Position numbers and translations under genes: made by a program
Source: Gammaproteobacteria bacterium
Lineage (GTDB): Bacteria > Pseudomonadota > Gammaproteobacteria > DSM-19610
DNA: 42,737 nt
Assembly (NCBI GenBank): GCA_011321775.1
Contig: DROT01000081.1
Span: forward strand, 1 to 42,737
Direction of reading: 5' to 3'
The notes under the pieces: generated by a model
Told to the model about the DNA's origin: nothing
The model's database searches: none
The model's input: the letters and a program-made list of their open reading frames with translations, nothing else
Shown here: one piece after another, positions 1-9,269 of the stretch
Layout of the letters: the number at the start of each line of letters is the position of its first letter
Numbering within the stretch: position 1 is the stretch's first letter

Positions 1-603
1 CCGGTGAACGAGATCGCCCTGCTCAACATCGGTTCGCGTCCCAGTCACCGCAAGCAGCAGGATCGCTCCATGGCCTCCATCCGTGCCATTCCCTGGGTGT
101 TCGGCTGGGCGCAGTCGCGGCATACGCTGCCGGCCTGGTACGGCATCGGCAGCGCCCTGCAGGCCTTCGCCGCCCAGGGCGACGAGTACCTCGACAAGTT
201 GCGCGACACCTACCGCCACTGGCCCTATTTCCGCGCCATGCTCAGCAACACCCAGATGTCGCTGGCCAAGGCGGAAATGGATATCGCCCGCGAATATGCC
301 TCGCTGGTCGAGGATCAGGAGGTGGCCAGGCGCGTCTACGAGCGTATCCGCGCGGAACACGACCGCACCCTGGAGATGGTCCGTCAGGTTGCCGGGGTCT
401 GCTGCCTGCTGGAGGAAAACCCGACGCTGGCACTGTCACTGTCGCGCCGCGATCCCTATCTCGACCCCCTCAACCACATCCAGGTCAAGCTGCTCGCCCG
501 CACCCGCAATGCGGAGCTGGAGGAAAGCGAACGCGAACGCTGGATGGAGCCCCTGCTGCGCTCCATCAATGCGATCGCCAGCGGCATGCGCAATACCGGC
601 TGA
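1..603 (+). CDS. ppc: Phosphoenolpyruvate carboxylase, C-terminal part (5' end outside window)
   Basis: C-terminal 200 residues of PEP carboxylase, the cytosolic enzyme that carboxylates PEP to oxaloacetate to refill the TCA cycle. The frame is open from base 1, so the start lies outside the window. Recognisable family blocks are IGSRPSHR, then SIRAIPWVFGWAQSR and LPAWYGIG, the DPYLDPLNHIQ segment near the end, and the conserved terminus GMRNTG that completes the active site in this family. The end is therefore native and not truncated. It is convergent with the leftward block that begins at 778, and the 165-bp hairpin repeat fills the gap. Confidence 0.96.
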   Translation, partial: PVNEIALLNIGSRPSHRKQQDRSMASIRAIPWVFGWAQSRHTLPAWYGIGSALQAFAAQGDEYLDKLRDTYRHWPYFRAMLSNTQMSLAKAEMDIAREYASLVEDQEVARRVYERIRAEHDRTLEMVRQVAGVCCLLEENPTLALSLSRRDPYLDPLNHIQVKLLARTRNAELEESERERWMEPLLRSINAIASGMRNTG

Positions 604-614
604 AAAGACCGCCC

Positions 615-779
615 AGGAGCCTGTCCGAGTAATGGGGGCCGTAGCGAGAGCGTGGCACAGCGAGGCGATTTTTGCGATCGTTTGAGGCGCATAGTGAGGA
701 CTATGCGACGAAAAGGATCGCGAAAAGCGGCCGCTGTGCTGCGCTCGCAGCAGGTCCATCATTACTCGGACAGGCTCCT
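615..779. repeat. 165-bp long-palindrome repeat (MITE-like single hairpin)
   Basis: The ends are perfect 20-bp inverted repeats, 615-634 and 760-779 (outer end AGGAGCCTGTCC). The middle is an 8-bp perfect stem, 688-695 with 700-707, around a 4-base loop. The outer arms and the central stem share the same centre near 697, and most of the intervening bases also pair, for example 674-679 with 716-721 and 648-660 with 734-746. The whole element is therefore one long imperfect hairpin. It lies between the convergent ends of ppc and the leftward gene, whose TAG stop (778-780) overlaps the right end. It may act as a two-way terminator. I found no second copy in the window. Confidence 0.8.
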
Positions 780-1164
780 AGGAGCGTTTCCCCAACGCTT
801 CCAGCATTTGCCCCTCGGTGACGGGGTATACCAGCACCCGGTGCAAGGGGAAACGGCTGCGCAGCCTGTCGACATACTGCAACTCCTCTTTCTGCACCAG
901 TACGATGACGCGCGCAGCCGGCGAGTATTTCTGCAGGCTTGAAAGCAGTACATCGAGGTTGCAGACATTCGCGCCGGCATAATTGTTGCCATAGCCGAAG
1001 ACGAAATCGGCCACCAGGTAGTCCGGCCTGTGTTTTCGCAACTGCTTGATGGCATCCCGAACCGACTTTGGCTTCAGTTCCCGTATCCCGGCGCGGACGT
1101 AGAGTCCGGAAAAATTCGGATGCTGTGGCGACTCGATGATGGAAAACAGGAGTTCCCCGGCCAT
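778..1164 (-). CDS. Conserved hypothetical protein, possibly receiver-like fold
   Basis: A 128-residue soluble protein without signal peptide or membrane segment. The start ATG is preceded by GAGGGAAA at good spacing. The pattern of hydrophobic strands (DYLVADFVFGYG, AARVIVLVQKEE, HRVLVYPVTEG) with a central acidic residue, and a closing LEAL helix, resembles a response-regulator receiver-like alpha/beta fold. The usual receiver Lys is not evident, so phosphotransfer is doubtful. It lies 22 bp downstream of tadA on the same strand, so the two are probably co-transcribed. The last codons abut the hairpin repeat. I do not recognise a named family. Confidence 0.7.
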   Translation of the reverse strand: MAGELLFSIIESPQHPNFSGLYVRAGIRELKPKSVRDAIKQLRKHRPDYLVADFVFGYGNNYAGANVCNLDVLLSSLQKYSPAARVIVLVQKEELQYVDRLRSRFPLHRVLVYPVTEGQMLEALGKRS

Positions 1165-1186
1165 TCATTTTCCCTCTGCCGACAGT

Positions 1187-1741
<555 letters not shown>

Positions 1742-1844
1742 TCACCGGTCGGCGATGCCGACATGTCGAAACCGACGCCGGCACCGACGGTGATTATCAC
1801 CCAGGCCAGCGGCCACTGCCAGTTGCCCCCGCTCCGCAGCGCCG

Positions 1845-3614
1845 CTACCAGTGCCAGACCAGGGGCACGATGGCAACCGTGAGGACACCCGCCACCAGCG
1901 TCAGCGGCCCGCCGAAGATCAGGTAGTCCCGGAACCGGTAACCCCCCGGACCGTAGACCATCAGGTTGGTCTGGTAGCCGATGGGGGTGGCAAAGCTTGC
2001 AGAGGCCGCCACCATGACGGTGACCGCAAACGGGAGGAAGCTGATACCCAGACCTTCGGCGGTAGACAGGGCGATGGGGAACATGATCACGGCGGCCGCG
2101 TTGTTGGTCGCAACGGCGCTGAACAGGGCCGTCGTGGCAAACACCAGGGCCAGTGCCAGCCAGGGCACGCCCCCGGAAAATGACAGGATCCACTGCGCCA
2201 TGGCGGCGGCGGCCCCGGAATTCTGCAGGGCCGCGGCGATGCCGAAGGAAGCGGCGATCACCACCAGCACCTGCCAGTCCACGGCGCGGCGCGCAATGCG
2301 GCCGCTGGTACAGCGGGTGATGATCATCAACCCCGCCGCCAGCATGGCGGCCTTGAGCATGCTGAGCCAGCCCAGCGCAACCACGACCACCATGCCAGCG
2401 AGGATCGTCAGCGCCAGCGGTGCACGCTCGTGACGCGCGGCGCGCATTTCGTGCAGGCTGCTGACCAGAAAGAAGTCGCGCGAGTTGTGATTCTGCTCGA
2501 AAAACGAAGGGTGCGACACCATCAGCAGGGTATCACCGGCACGCAGCTTGATATCACCCACCTTCTGGTGGATCTTCCTGCCATTGCGTGCCACGGCGAT
2601 AATGGCGGCATTGTAGAGATTGCGAAAACGACCTTCGCGCACCGTCTTGCCGACCACGGGCGAGGTATTGGAGATCACCGCCTCGGCGAGGCAGCGCTCT
2701 TCGCGAGGGGAGTCCAGCTTGAATACCTGGCTGGTGGCCGGCTTGAGCCCCGGAATACGCTGCAGGTCGATGACCGAGTCGACGATACCGGCAAACACCA
2801 GGTGGTCGCCGCCCCGCAGCCGTTCGTGCGGCGGCACCGCGGTCAGCGAGCGCCCCTGGCGTTCGATCTCGATCAGATACAGGCCCGGCAACTGGCGTAG
2901 CCCGGCCTGCTCGATGCTCTTGCCCTCCAGCGGACTCCCCGCTTCGACCAGCATTTCCACGGTATATTCACGCGCGTCGTCGAAGCGACTGACCGGCGGA
3001 CGACGTTGTGGCAACAGCCAGTGCTGACCGGCGAGCACATAGAGAAACACCGCCAGGGTCACCGGCAGCCCAATCCAGGCGAGGTCGAATATGCCAAAGC
3101 CGGGCAGCCCTGTCTCGGTGATCACCAGGCCGTTGATGACCAGATTGGTGCTGGTGCCGATCAGGGTACAGGTGCCACCTGCAATGGCTGCATAACTCAG
3201 TGGCAACATCAGCTTGGATACCGACAGCCGGTGACGCTTGGCCCACTCGTCGATGGCGGGGATGAAGAGGGCAACCACGGGGGTATTGTTCAGGAAGGCA
3301 CTCAGGGTCGCCACCGGCGCCATGACCTTCAGTTGCGCATGTCCCAGAGAGCGTGGCGAGCCCAGCACCGACTGCACGATCCAGTTGATGCCACCGGTCT
3401 CCCGGAAACCGCTAACGACAATATAGAGCACCGCCACAGTCACCATGCCCTCGTTGGCCAGTCCGGCCAGCGCCTGCTGCGGGGAGAGTATGCCGCTGAC
3501 CAGCAGCAGCGTCAGACCACCGCTCAGGACCAGATCGGGGGAAAAACGGTTCGAAGCCAGCAGGCCGAAGCACAGCAATACGATCGAGAGGGTAAACCAG
3601 GCTTCCCAGGCCAT
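1845..3614 (-). CDS. SLC13/DASS-family anion transporter with two RCK_C (TrkA_C) domains
   Basis: An inner-membrane permease of 589 residues. The start chosen is the ATG of MAWEAW, which has AAGGA eight bases upstream; the open frame continues 25 codons further without a ribosome site. It has an N-terminal helical half, then two soluble RCK_C domains around residues 205-290 and 300-390 (each closing with a GD-hydrophobic strand), then a C-terminal helical half with the conserved NNAAAVIMFPIAL segment. This architecture is typical of SLC13-type sodium/sulfate, dicarboxylate or related anion carriers in proteobacteria. The substrate cannot be read from sequence. The gap of about 200 bp to tadA holds no gene. 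Confidence 0.88.
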   Translation of the reverse strand: MAWEAWFTLSIVLLCFGLLASNRFSPDLVLSGGLTLLLVSGILSPQQALAGLANEGMVTVAVLYIVVSGFRETGGINWIVQSVLGSPRSLGHAQLKVMAPVATLSAFLNNTPVVALFIPAIDEWAKRHRLSVSKLMLPLSYAAIAGGTCTLIGTSTNLVINGLVITETGLPGFGIFDLAWIGLPVTLAVFLYVLAGQHWLLPQRRPPVSRFDDAREYTVEMLVEAGSPLEGKSIEQAGLRQLPGLYLIEIERQGRSLTAVPPHERLRGGDHLVFAGIVDSVIDLQRIPGLKPATSQVFKLDSPREERCLAEAVISNTSPVVGKTVREGRFRNLYNAAIIAVARNGRKIHQKVGDIKLRAGDTLLMVSHPSFFEQNHNSRDFFLVSSLHEMRAARHERAPLALTILAGMVVVVALGWLSMLKAAMLAAGLMIITRCTSGRIARRAVDWQVLVVIAASFGIAAALQNSGAAAAMAQWILSFSGGVPWLALALVFATTALFSAVATNNAAAVIMFPIALSTAEGLGISFLPFAVTVMVAASASFATPIGYQTNLMVYGPGGYRFRDYLIFGGPLTLVAGVLTVAIVPLVWHW

Positions 3615-3795
3615 CGAAATTTTCCTTGAAACAGGTTCCGGCGCCGTGTGCCGGTTTCGCCACTGCGGCACGCGCTGGTAGCGGCACACGCGCCGATTTC
3701 TTGTGCGCCAGAGGCGCCGGCCGGCACGGCTGTCTTATAAACTTCGTATTCGTCTCCTGCAGCGGCGCATCGGGCCTCGTTGCACCCCGCCCGAC

Positions 3796-5409
3796 CTAGG
3801 GGGTCTGTGGTTTCAGAGCGACCGTGCGGGTGAGTGGGCCATCGTCCTGCCAGCGCCGGCCGGCAGCCGGCAAAACCAGCCTCTGTTGCTCGACTCCTGA
3901 CTCGTAGCCTTGTGCTGCCAACAACCCACGCCCGGCGGCGCTGAGGAATATCCTGTCCGTACCTTCCATGGTACTGGCGTGTTTGTAGGCGACGTAGTAC
4001 TTGTAGATGTGGGCGACGTACTGCACCGTCTCGCGGCCGATGTATTTGGCGGCAGCCACTTCGACGTTCGCGAACCACACGTTCGGGTCCAGGCCCATCT
4101 GCTTCGCCCTGGTGCATATTTTCTGCACGTTGGCGGGACCGGCGTTGTAGGCGGCGAGGGTGAAGGCCAGGCGGTTCTGGGCATCGATGGCCGGGTCGCT
4201 GAAGTAGCGGTCTCGCAGGAAGGCGAGATACTTGGTCGCTGCATGGATATTGTTTTCCGCATTCCGGATGTTGCCGACCTTGACGTGCTTGTCGGCCGCC
4301 GTCGACGGCAGCATCTGCATGATGCCGACGGCGCCGCGGTGGCTCTTCTTGCGGTTGTCGAGGCCCGATTCCTGGAAGCCCAGGGCCATCAGCACCAGGT
4401 AGTCGAAGTCATACTTCCTGCCGTATTTCCGGAACAGGCCGATGTACTTTTTCATCTGCGCCAGTTCCTCCCTGCTGAGCGGATTCTTCATCCAGCGGCC
4501 GTCGTTGTAGTAGCGCTTGAACAGCATGTTGCCGAGCAGGCTGCCCTTGCGTACTTTCAGCGCGAAGGCATCGAGGCTGGCCTGCAGCTTCGTGTTCTGC
4601 TTGCGTATGGCCCAGCCCACCGGGTTGCCTGCCGACAGCCTGAGTTTCTCGTGCACCCGTATGTTCGGCAGCACCCTGGCCCACAGCCTGGCCTTGTAGT
4701 CGTCGACAACGGTGATCTTCATGGCGCCGGAGTTCACCATTTCCAGGATGTCTTCGGTCAGCAGCGGCGGATCGGCGCGTTCGATCTTCACCGCCGGCAG
4801 CCCCTTTTTCTTCAGGCGCCGGTTGAGCGCCTCGAGGTGTTCCAGGTAACTGCTGCCGTCCATGACATCGACCGTACGGCCCGCCAGGTCGTCGATCTTT
4901 TCCAGACCAGCCACGCTCTTGTGGGTGACCAGCAGCTCGTCGACCTTGAAGCGCGTCCCGCGGGCGAAGGCCACCTGCTTCTCCCGCTGCGGGGTGATGG
5001 TCAGCAGCGCCGCGGCGATGTCACCGCGTCCCTGCTTCAGGGCCGGGAGCAGGTCGTTGAAGGGCACCGGTATGAAGGTGATGTGAATCCGCTTGTCGGC
5101 GCGCTTTACGCCCTTGTTGAGAAACTTCTCGTATTCGTGGAGGAAGTCGACCTGCAGACCGCTGGCGCGTCCCTTGTGGAAGAAGAAATCGGTACGGCTG
5201 TAGGTAACCAGGGCGCGTATGCGCTTGCGTTTGCGCATGTCCGGCAGATCGCCGGTGAAGCGCGCCTTGACGTCGGCGATCGGGCTGTCCCCGGCGGCGA
5301 GCACCGTGTGCGGCAGCAGGGTGCCAGCGGCGAGCCAGCCCGCCAGTACAAACAGGGCAAGCAAAAGGCCTGGCGGGGCGAGGCGGGTACGCCGGCGATC
5401 CCCGTTCAA
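3796..5409 (-). CDS. mltF: Membrane-bound lytic murein transglycosylase F-type
   Basis: A 537-residue exported peptidoglycan lyase. The first 40 residues form a signal peptide or N-terminal anchor (RRR, then a Leu/Ala-rich core ending VLAAG). Residues about 60-300 are a periplasmic solute-binding-protein-like (SBP_bac_3) domain with the SYLEHL and GDIAAA segments, and about 325-460 the SLT domain with ESGL (catalytic Glu347), GIMQMLP and AYNAGP. That order is the MltF signature. The start is a TTG that overlaps the yajD stop as TTGA, so translation is probably coupled. The C-terminal 60 residues extend beyond the SLT domain. Confidence 0.93.
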   Translation of the reverse strand: MNGDRRRTRLAPPGLLLALFVLAGWLAAGTLLPHTVLAAGDSPIADVKARFTGDLPDMRKRKRIRALVTYSRTDFFFHKGRASGLQVDFLHEYEKFLNKGVKRADKRIHITFIPVPFNDLLPALKQGRGDIAAALLTITPQREKQVAFARGTRFKVDELLVTHKSVAGLEKIDDLAGRTVDVMDGSSYLEHLEALNRRLKKKGLPAVKIERADPPLLTEDILEMVNSGAMKITVVDDYKARLWARVLPNIRVHEKLRLSAGNPVGWAIRKQNTKLQASLDAFALKVRKGSLLGNMLFKRYYNDGRWMKNPLSREELAQMKKYIGLFRKYGRKYDFDYLVLMALGFQESGLDNRKKSHRGAVGIMQMLPSTAADKHVKVGNIRNAENNIHAATKYLAFLRDRYFSDPAIDAQNRLAFTLAAYNAGPANVQKICTRAKQMGLDPNVWFANVEVAAAKYIGRETVQYVAHIYKYYVAYKHASTMEGTDRIFLSAAGRGLLAAQGYESGVEQQRLVLPAAGRRWQDDGPLTRTVALKPQTP

Positions 5410-5783
5410 TCCTGGTCGCCCAGCAATTTCTTCAGGTCGGCGAAAGGATTGTGCGTGGCACTCCCTCCCCGGTCATCATCCGCGCCGGCGCCGGCGGCCG
5501 CTTCCAGCTGGCGCTGGTGCTCGTTGTCGTGGCAGTAGATGCACAGCAGTTCCCAGTTGCTGCCGTCCGGGGGATTGTTATCGTGATCGTGGTCGCGGTG
5601 ATGGACCGTCAGCTCCTGAAGGTTTTCCCGGGTGAACTCACGGCTGCAACGGCCGCAGATCCAGGGATACATCTTCAACGCCTGCTCGCGGTAGCCGCGT
5701 TCGCGCTGTTCCCGGTTGCGGTGAGAATCGGCAACCAGCCTGTCCAGCCGGCTGCTGCTGGGGGATGCTTTCTTTGGAGACAT
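5406..5783 (-). CDS. yajD: YajD-family HNH nuclease-like protein
   Basis: A 125-residue protein with an HNH module: CGRC (Cys43, Cys46), HHRDHDHD (around 61-68), Asn76 and CIYCHDNEH (Cys81, Cys84, His85, His89). Both the metal-binding cysteines and the catalytic HNH residues are present. The N-terminus is basic and the C-terminus acidic and loosely structured, as in other YajD proteins. The substrate of this family is not established. It is translationally coupled to mltF and marks the end of the conserved leftward block; the accessory block begins upstream. Confidence 0.9.
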   Translation of the reverse strand: MSPKKASPSSSRLDRLVADSHRNREQRERGYREQALKMYPWICGRCSREFTRENLQELTVHHRDHDHDNNPPDGSNWELLCIYCHDNEHQRQLEAAAGAGADDDRGGSATHNPFADLKKLLGDQD

Positions 5784-6058
5784 GTCGGATTCCGTCAGCT
5801 TCAGTGTCCCGTACAGTCTAGCCGACCGGCAATGGTCTGCCTATCGCCTGGGACAGGTGACCGCTCTCGCATATCCCGGTGCTTCGCCGCATCCGTGCTT
5901 CCCTGCACCTCATGGAATGCCCCGACGGTAGCACCCTCGGATCAACGGCCACCGCCTCCGAAGCCGGCTCGATGAGCCGTTCATGCGTGGCTATTTCTGC
6001 CACCTGCCAGAGACCCGTTTCGCACCGCTGGAGCCAGCGAATGGCGGCGGCGAGCCCC

Positions 6059-6502
6059 TCATTCGATTTTCGGCAAGGCATCGGCCATGCGCGATGCGCC
6101 GGCGACCACGCGCTTCAGCACGGCCTTCGACCTGGGGATGCCGCCCAGGGGGTAGGTGCCCGAGCGGTGAACCTCGAAAACCAGCCCGTCGACGGTCTTG
6201 CCGTCGGGCCCTCTCCCCTGCCCCGGTATCGCGTACACGCTGATCACGTCGATATCGGCAAGAAAACGCATTTTCGCCCGGTAACCCCGGTGGGGAGTAA
6301 AGATGTCCTCGATGCGATCCTCGGGGAATTCTTTCTGCATGGCATCCTGCATGATCAGCAGTGCATCGTCCATGGACAGCGGGTAGACCTCGGTTCCCCC
6401 TGTCTCGCCATCACCATCGCGTGTGGAGTAGGTGCCGCTGCATCCAGTCAACAGCAGGAACAACACCGCGATAACCGATATTCGCGGGTCAAGGTATCTC
6501 AT
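6059..6502 (-). CDS. Hypothetical lipoprotein
   Basis: A 147-residue predicted lipoprotein. The ATG chosen gives MRYLDPRISVIAVLF then LLTGCSG, a clean lipobox, and has GGAAAG upstream; an in-frame ATG nine codons earlier is the alternative. The mature part (about 125 residues) has the pattern of a small alpha/beta domain, with MDDALLIMQDAM, YRAKMRFLADIDVISVYAIPGQG and GLVFEVHRSGTYPLGG. I do not recognise the family. It lies 29 bp after the glycine-zipper gene, so both are probably on one transcript and may act together at the outer membrane. Confidence 0.7.
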   Translation of the reverse strand: MRYLDPRISVIAVLFLLLTGCSGTYSTRDGDGETGGTEVYPLSMDDALLIMQDAMQKEFPEDRIEDIFTPHRGYRAKMRFLADIDVISVYAIPGQGRGPDGKTVDGLVFEVHRSGTYPLGGIPRSKAVLKRVVAGASRMADALPKIE

Positions 6503-6531
6503 GTTGCTTTCCGTCCACTGTCTATTCATTC

Positions 6532-7149
6532 TCAGGTATCACACAGTGCCCGCACACGGCGTTTCGCCTGCTCCAGTTCTTCCGCAGACTGTGCACCCAA
6601 CAGCGCCTTTTTGGCCTGGTAACAGACACCGGCTGAGCGCTTTACCCGTTCATGAAGATGCTGATCGGTGACTCCGGACTGTGCGGCTTCACAGTAGACA
6701 TCCGAGACTCGTCGAATGTTGGCGTGATCACGGGATGATTCGATGGCAACACAGTCTCCGACCCGCACACCGGTCTGGTCGGTGATGATATGAAGTTCGC
6801 CCTCCTTGACCGATTCGACCGTGTAGCGCACGCCCTTCATCCGCCACTCACCGATCGACTCGACTGCGGCACCGGTCGCGGCGCCGACGGCCGATCCAGT
6901 CACCACATCGCCGGTCGCACTGCCGGTATTCCACAGCCTGGCCGTGAGCGAGCCCAGTACACCACCGACCAGCGCCGATTCACCCACGTGGTTTTTCACA
7001 TCCACCGGCGCTTCAGCGGTTACACGGCCGTAATGTATATCGATTGGTTCCGCGGCCTGAACCTGCGAAGCGCACCTGGTCGCCATGACCATGGCAATCA
7101 GGCCACTTCGCCAGCGCGCGGGACATCGCACAATCGTTAAACGAATCAA
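6532..7149 (-). CDS. Glycine-zipper envelope protein (SlyB-like)
   Basis: A 205-residue predicted exported protein. I choose the TTG at 7149 because GGGGAGGG lies eight bases upstream and the product then begins with a basic stretch and a hydrophobic signal core ending CASQVQAAEP; the open frame upstream lacks such signals. A Gly-rich segment (GGVLGS, then GSAVGAATGAAVE) is a glycine-zipper hairpin like those of SlyB and related outer-membrane proteins, followed by a beta-rich part with VRVGDCVAIE. The C-terminal 60 residues are helical with several Cys. The function of this form is unknown. Confidence 0.68.
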   Translation of the reverse strand: MIRLTIVRCPARWRSGLIAMVMATRCASQVQAAEPIDIHYGRVTAEAPVDVKNHVGESALVGGVLGSLTARLWNTGSATGDVVTGSAVGAATGAAVESIGEWRMKGVRYTVESVKEGELHIITDQTGVRVGDCVAIESSRDHANIRRVSDVYCEAAQSGVTDQHLHERVKRSAGVCYQAKKALLGAQSAEELEQAKRRVRALCDT

Positions 7150-7195
7150 ATGGATAGCCCTCCCCGCGACTCCTGAGCGGTAACACCACGCGCCT

Positions 7196-7201
7196 ATTAT
7201 A
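7196..7201 (-). promoter_or_regulatory. Candidate -10 box for the glycine-zipper gene
   Basis: TATAAT on the minus strand, 47 bases upstream of the TTG start. No good -35 is evident at 17 bases, so this is a partial promoter call. Confidence 0.35.
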
Positions 7202-7635
7202 ATTGAAGAGTACGCCTGCACGAGTGAGGTACGGCTCGATGACCGCCGATGCGAGATCCCCCATTCCCGGTCGAGTATCAATAATACTTTTTATAGCCCA
7301 TCTTCCAGTGACTTATTGCCAGACCAAAGTCTACACGCTTACTGTTTGCATGGCGTCCACGTCCTCGAAATGCTGCGGGGAAGTGTTGCTCCGGAAAGCC
7401 AAGCCTGACATCCCTTCTCGGCAGCCCAATGACTCGCCAGCAGCATCACACCCGCAGCCTGGAGAGCCAGGATCATGGCCTGGTCGGTAAGCCACTGATA
7501 TCGACCTGTTGTCCCCTTCAATCGTGGGAATGGTTGGGATAACAAGCCGAGCCCAACATCCCGGTATAGAAACTCGCATGACGGGCGGTCAGCGCTCGCT
7601 GAAAATCTGCTTTAAGAAGTCACCGACATCGAACT
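7202..7635. other. Gene-poor stretch between the glycine-zipper gene and the LysR gene
   Basis: About 430 bp with only short open frames on both strands (longest about 80 codons), none with a ribosome site or a recognisable domain. It probably holds upstream control sequence of the glycine-zipper gene and degraded DNA. A minus-strand frame around 7339-7545 reads like a fragment of a helical protein, but I could not match it to a family. Confidence 0.4.
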
Positions 7636-8520
7636 TCAATCAAGAAAGTGTTCAACAAACACCCTGGCTTTCAATGGCACATAGGCGCGCGAAGGCTGGA
7701 GTATCCATATCGCACTGTCGTAATCCGTTGCGGTCACCTCGTAGTCGTCGAACAAGGTCTGCAATTTTCCCGATTCAATATCGGGCTCAATCAGCCAGTC
7801 CGGCAGCAATGCCAGCCCCATGCCAGACAACGCGCACTGACGAATGGATTCGGAGTTGGTGATCAGGCAGCGGCCACGAATCTGCACCTCCTCGACGTTG
7901 CCGGCCGCATCCCGGAACAACCAGCTCAAACTGTATTCCCCCCTGGGAAACAGCAGGCACTCATGCCGGGCAACCCCCTGCGGTGTGGTTGGCGTACCCT
8001 GCCTTTTCAGGTACTCCGGACTGGCACAGATGTAATACTTGATTGTGCGTACGCGCCGCGCGATGTAGCTTGAATCGCTCAAGGTCCCCAAACGGATCGC
8101 CACATCGATACGCTCGCCGACCAAGTCGACGTAGGCATCATTGAGCAACAACTCGACCGTCAGATCAGGGTATTTTTGGTGTAGTTCTGAGACGACCGGC
8201 ATCAGGAACATCTGACCGAACACGGTGGGCGCACTCACCCTGAGCGTTCCCTTGGGTCTCCCGACACTGTCGGCCACCATCATCCCGGCTTCCGTCAATT
8301 CTTCCAATAACGGCGCAACCCGTTCGAAATACCGCAACCCGGCCTCGGTGGGCTCCAGTTTGCGCGTACTGCGTTGAAACAGGCGCGTCCCCAATTCGGT
8401 TTCCAGCGACGCAATGGCGCGCGACACCGACGAGGGCGCCATCCGGTCTGTTTTGGCCACTTTGGTAAAACTCTGCCTGCGCATGACTTCGACAAACAGC
8501 CTGAGCGTTGAAATATCCAT
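7636..8520 (-). CDS. LysR-family transcriptional regulator (divergent from azoreductase)
   Basis: 294 residues, the standard LTTR length. The N-terminal winged helix-turn-helix is at about 3-60 (MDISTLRLFVEVMRRQSF, then SRAIASLETELGTRLFQRSTR), followed by a linker helix and a substrate-binding domain (LRVSAPTVFGQ to VFVEHFLD). It is transcribed away from azoR with a 104-bp shared control region. By LTTR rule it probably controls azoR and its followers and represses itself. The effector is unknown; context suggests a quinone or electrophile signal. Confidence 0.93.
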   Translation of the reverse strand: MDISTLRLFVEVMRRQSFTKVAKTDRMAPSSVSRAIASLETELGTRLFQRSTRKLEPTEAGLRYFERVAPLLEELTEAGMMVADSVGRPKGTLRVSAPTVFGQMFLMPVVSELHQKYPDLTVELLLNDAYVDLVGERIDVAIRLGTLSDSSYIARRVRTIKYYICASPEYLKRQGTPTTPQGVARHECLLFPRGEYSLSWLFRDAAGNVEEVQIRGRCLITNSESIRQCALSGMGLALLPDWLIEPDIESGKLQTLFDDYEVTATDYDSAIWILQPSRAYVPLKARVFVEHFLD

Positions 8521-8522
8521 TT

Positions 8523-8578
8523 ATGCATTTTACGCAAAACATAATTCTGATAACAGTCATTTATTGCCATCAACGCAA
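8523..8578. promoter_or_regulatory. Paired LTTR-type boxes between LysR gene and azoR
   Basis: Two 15-bp sites of the form WTGC-N7-GCAA, at 8523-8537 and 8564-8578, 41 bp apart centre to centre (about four helical turns). Each contains the T-N11-A core expected of LTTR operators. The first overlaps the region just before the regulator's own ATG, and the second lies about 47 bp upstream of the azoR start. The match to the general rule is seen; binding is inferred. Confidence 0.5.
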
Positions 8579-8624
8579 AGCCTATTATCAGTCACCGTTT
8601 CAGCCACCTCTTGGAGACACCCTC

Positions 8625-9254
8625 ATGGCAACACTACTTCGCATCGATTCCTCCAGCCGTCTGGAGGGTTCTTTTTCGCGGCGCTTTGGTGATGAGTTGG
8701 CCAGTCACCTTGATGCCGAACGCACCATTATTCGCGATCTTGTCAAAGATCCTGCGCCACATATCGACGCCGCCGCCATAGCTGCTTTCTTTTCCGACCC
8801 CTCCGGGCATGGCGAGACAGAGCAAACGGCGACGGCATTATCCGACAAGCTCCTGGACGAGATCATGGCCGCCGATGACATCATGATCTCCGTGCCAATG
8901 TACAACTTCGGTATTCCCTCGGCCCTGAAAGCCTGGATAGACCAGATTGTACGAATCGGCAAGACCTTCGATTTTGACGGGCAGAAGTTCTCCGGCCTTC
9001 TGCAGAACAAACGGGCTTTCCTGATTATTGCCTATGGCGCCGACGGCTATACCGATGGCGACTTCAAAGTGGCTGATTTCGTCGAGCCCTATCTTCGCTT
9101 CGTCCTGAATTTCATTGGCATTACGGATATCACCAGCGTACCGGTCGAAGGCACGAACGTGGGCAAGGAGGCTGAGGCCGAAGCCCGCGCCCGAGATGTA
9201 ATCGCATCGGTCCGCCCACACCACCAGGGCAAGGAAACCTTCACTGTTTCTTGA
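8625..9254 (+). CDS. azoR: FMN-dependent NADH azoreductase / quinone reductase
   Basis: A 209-residue flavodoxin-fold protein of the AcpD/AzoR family, which performs two-electron reduction of quinones and azo compounds with NADH. Family marks are the SSSR phosphate-binding loop near the N-terminus and PMYNFGIPSALKAWID in the middle, which binds the isoalloxazine ring. The ATG chosen has GGAG nine bases upstream; the upstream open frame has no such site. It heads a rightward set with a (now broken) dehydrogenase and a CMD-family protein, which suggests a role in detoxifying electrophiles. Confidence 0.93.
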   Translation: MATLLRIDSSSRLEGSFSRRFGDELASHLDAERTIIRDLVKDPAPHIDAAAIAAFFSDPSGHGETEQTATALSDKLLDEIMAADDIMISVPMYNFGIPSALKAWIDQIVRIGKTFDFDGQKFSGLLQNKRAFLIIAYGADGYTDGDFKVADFVEPYLRFVLNFIGITDITSVPVEGTNVGKEAEAEARARDVIASVRPHHQGKETFTVS

Positions 9255-9269
9255 TTCAGGAGTTTAGGC

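Noticed and set aside
5818-6081. Minus-strand open frame of 87 codons between the lipoprotein gene and yajD
   Set aside because: It overlaps the end of the lipoprotein gene by 23 bp, has no ribosome site and shows no recognisable motif; probably leader DNA of yajD.
7331-7579. Minus-strand frames resembling part of a helical protein
   Set aside because: Short, no ribosome site and no family match; too weak to call a gene or a transposase fragment.
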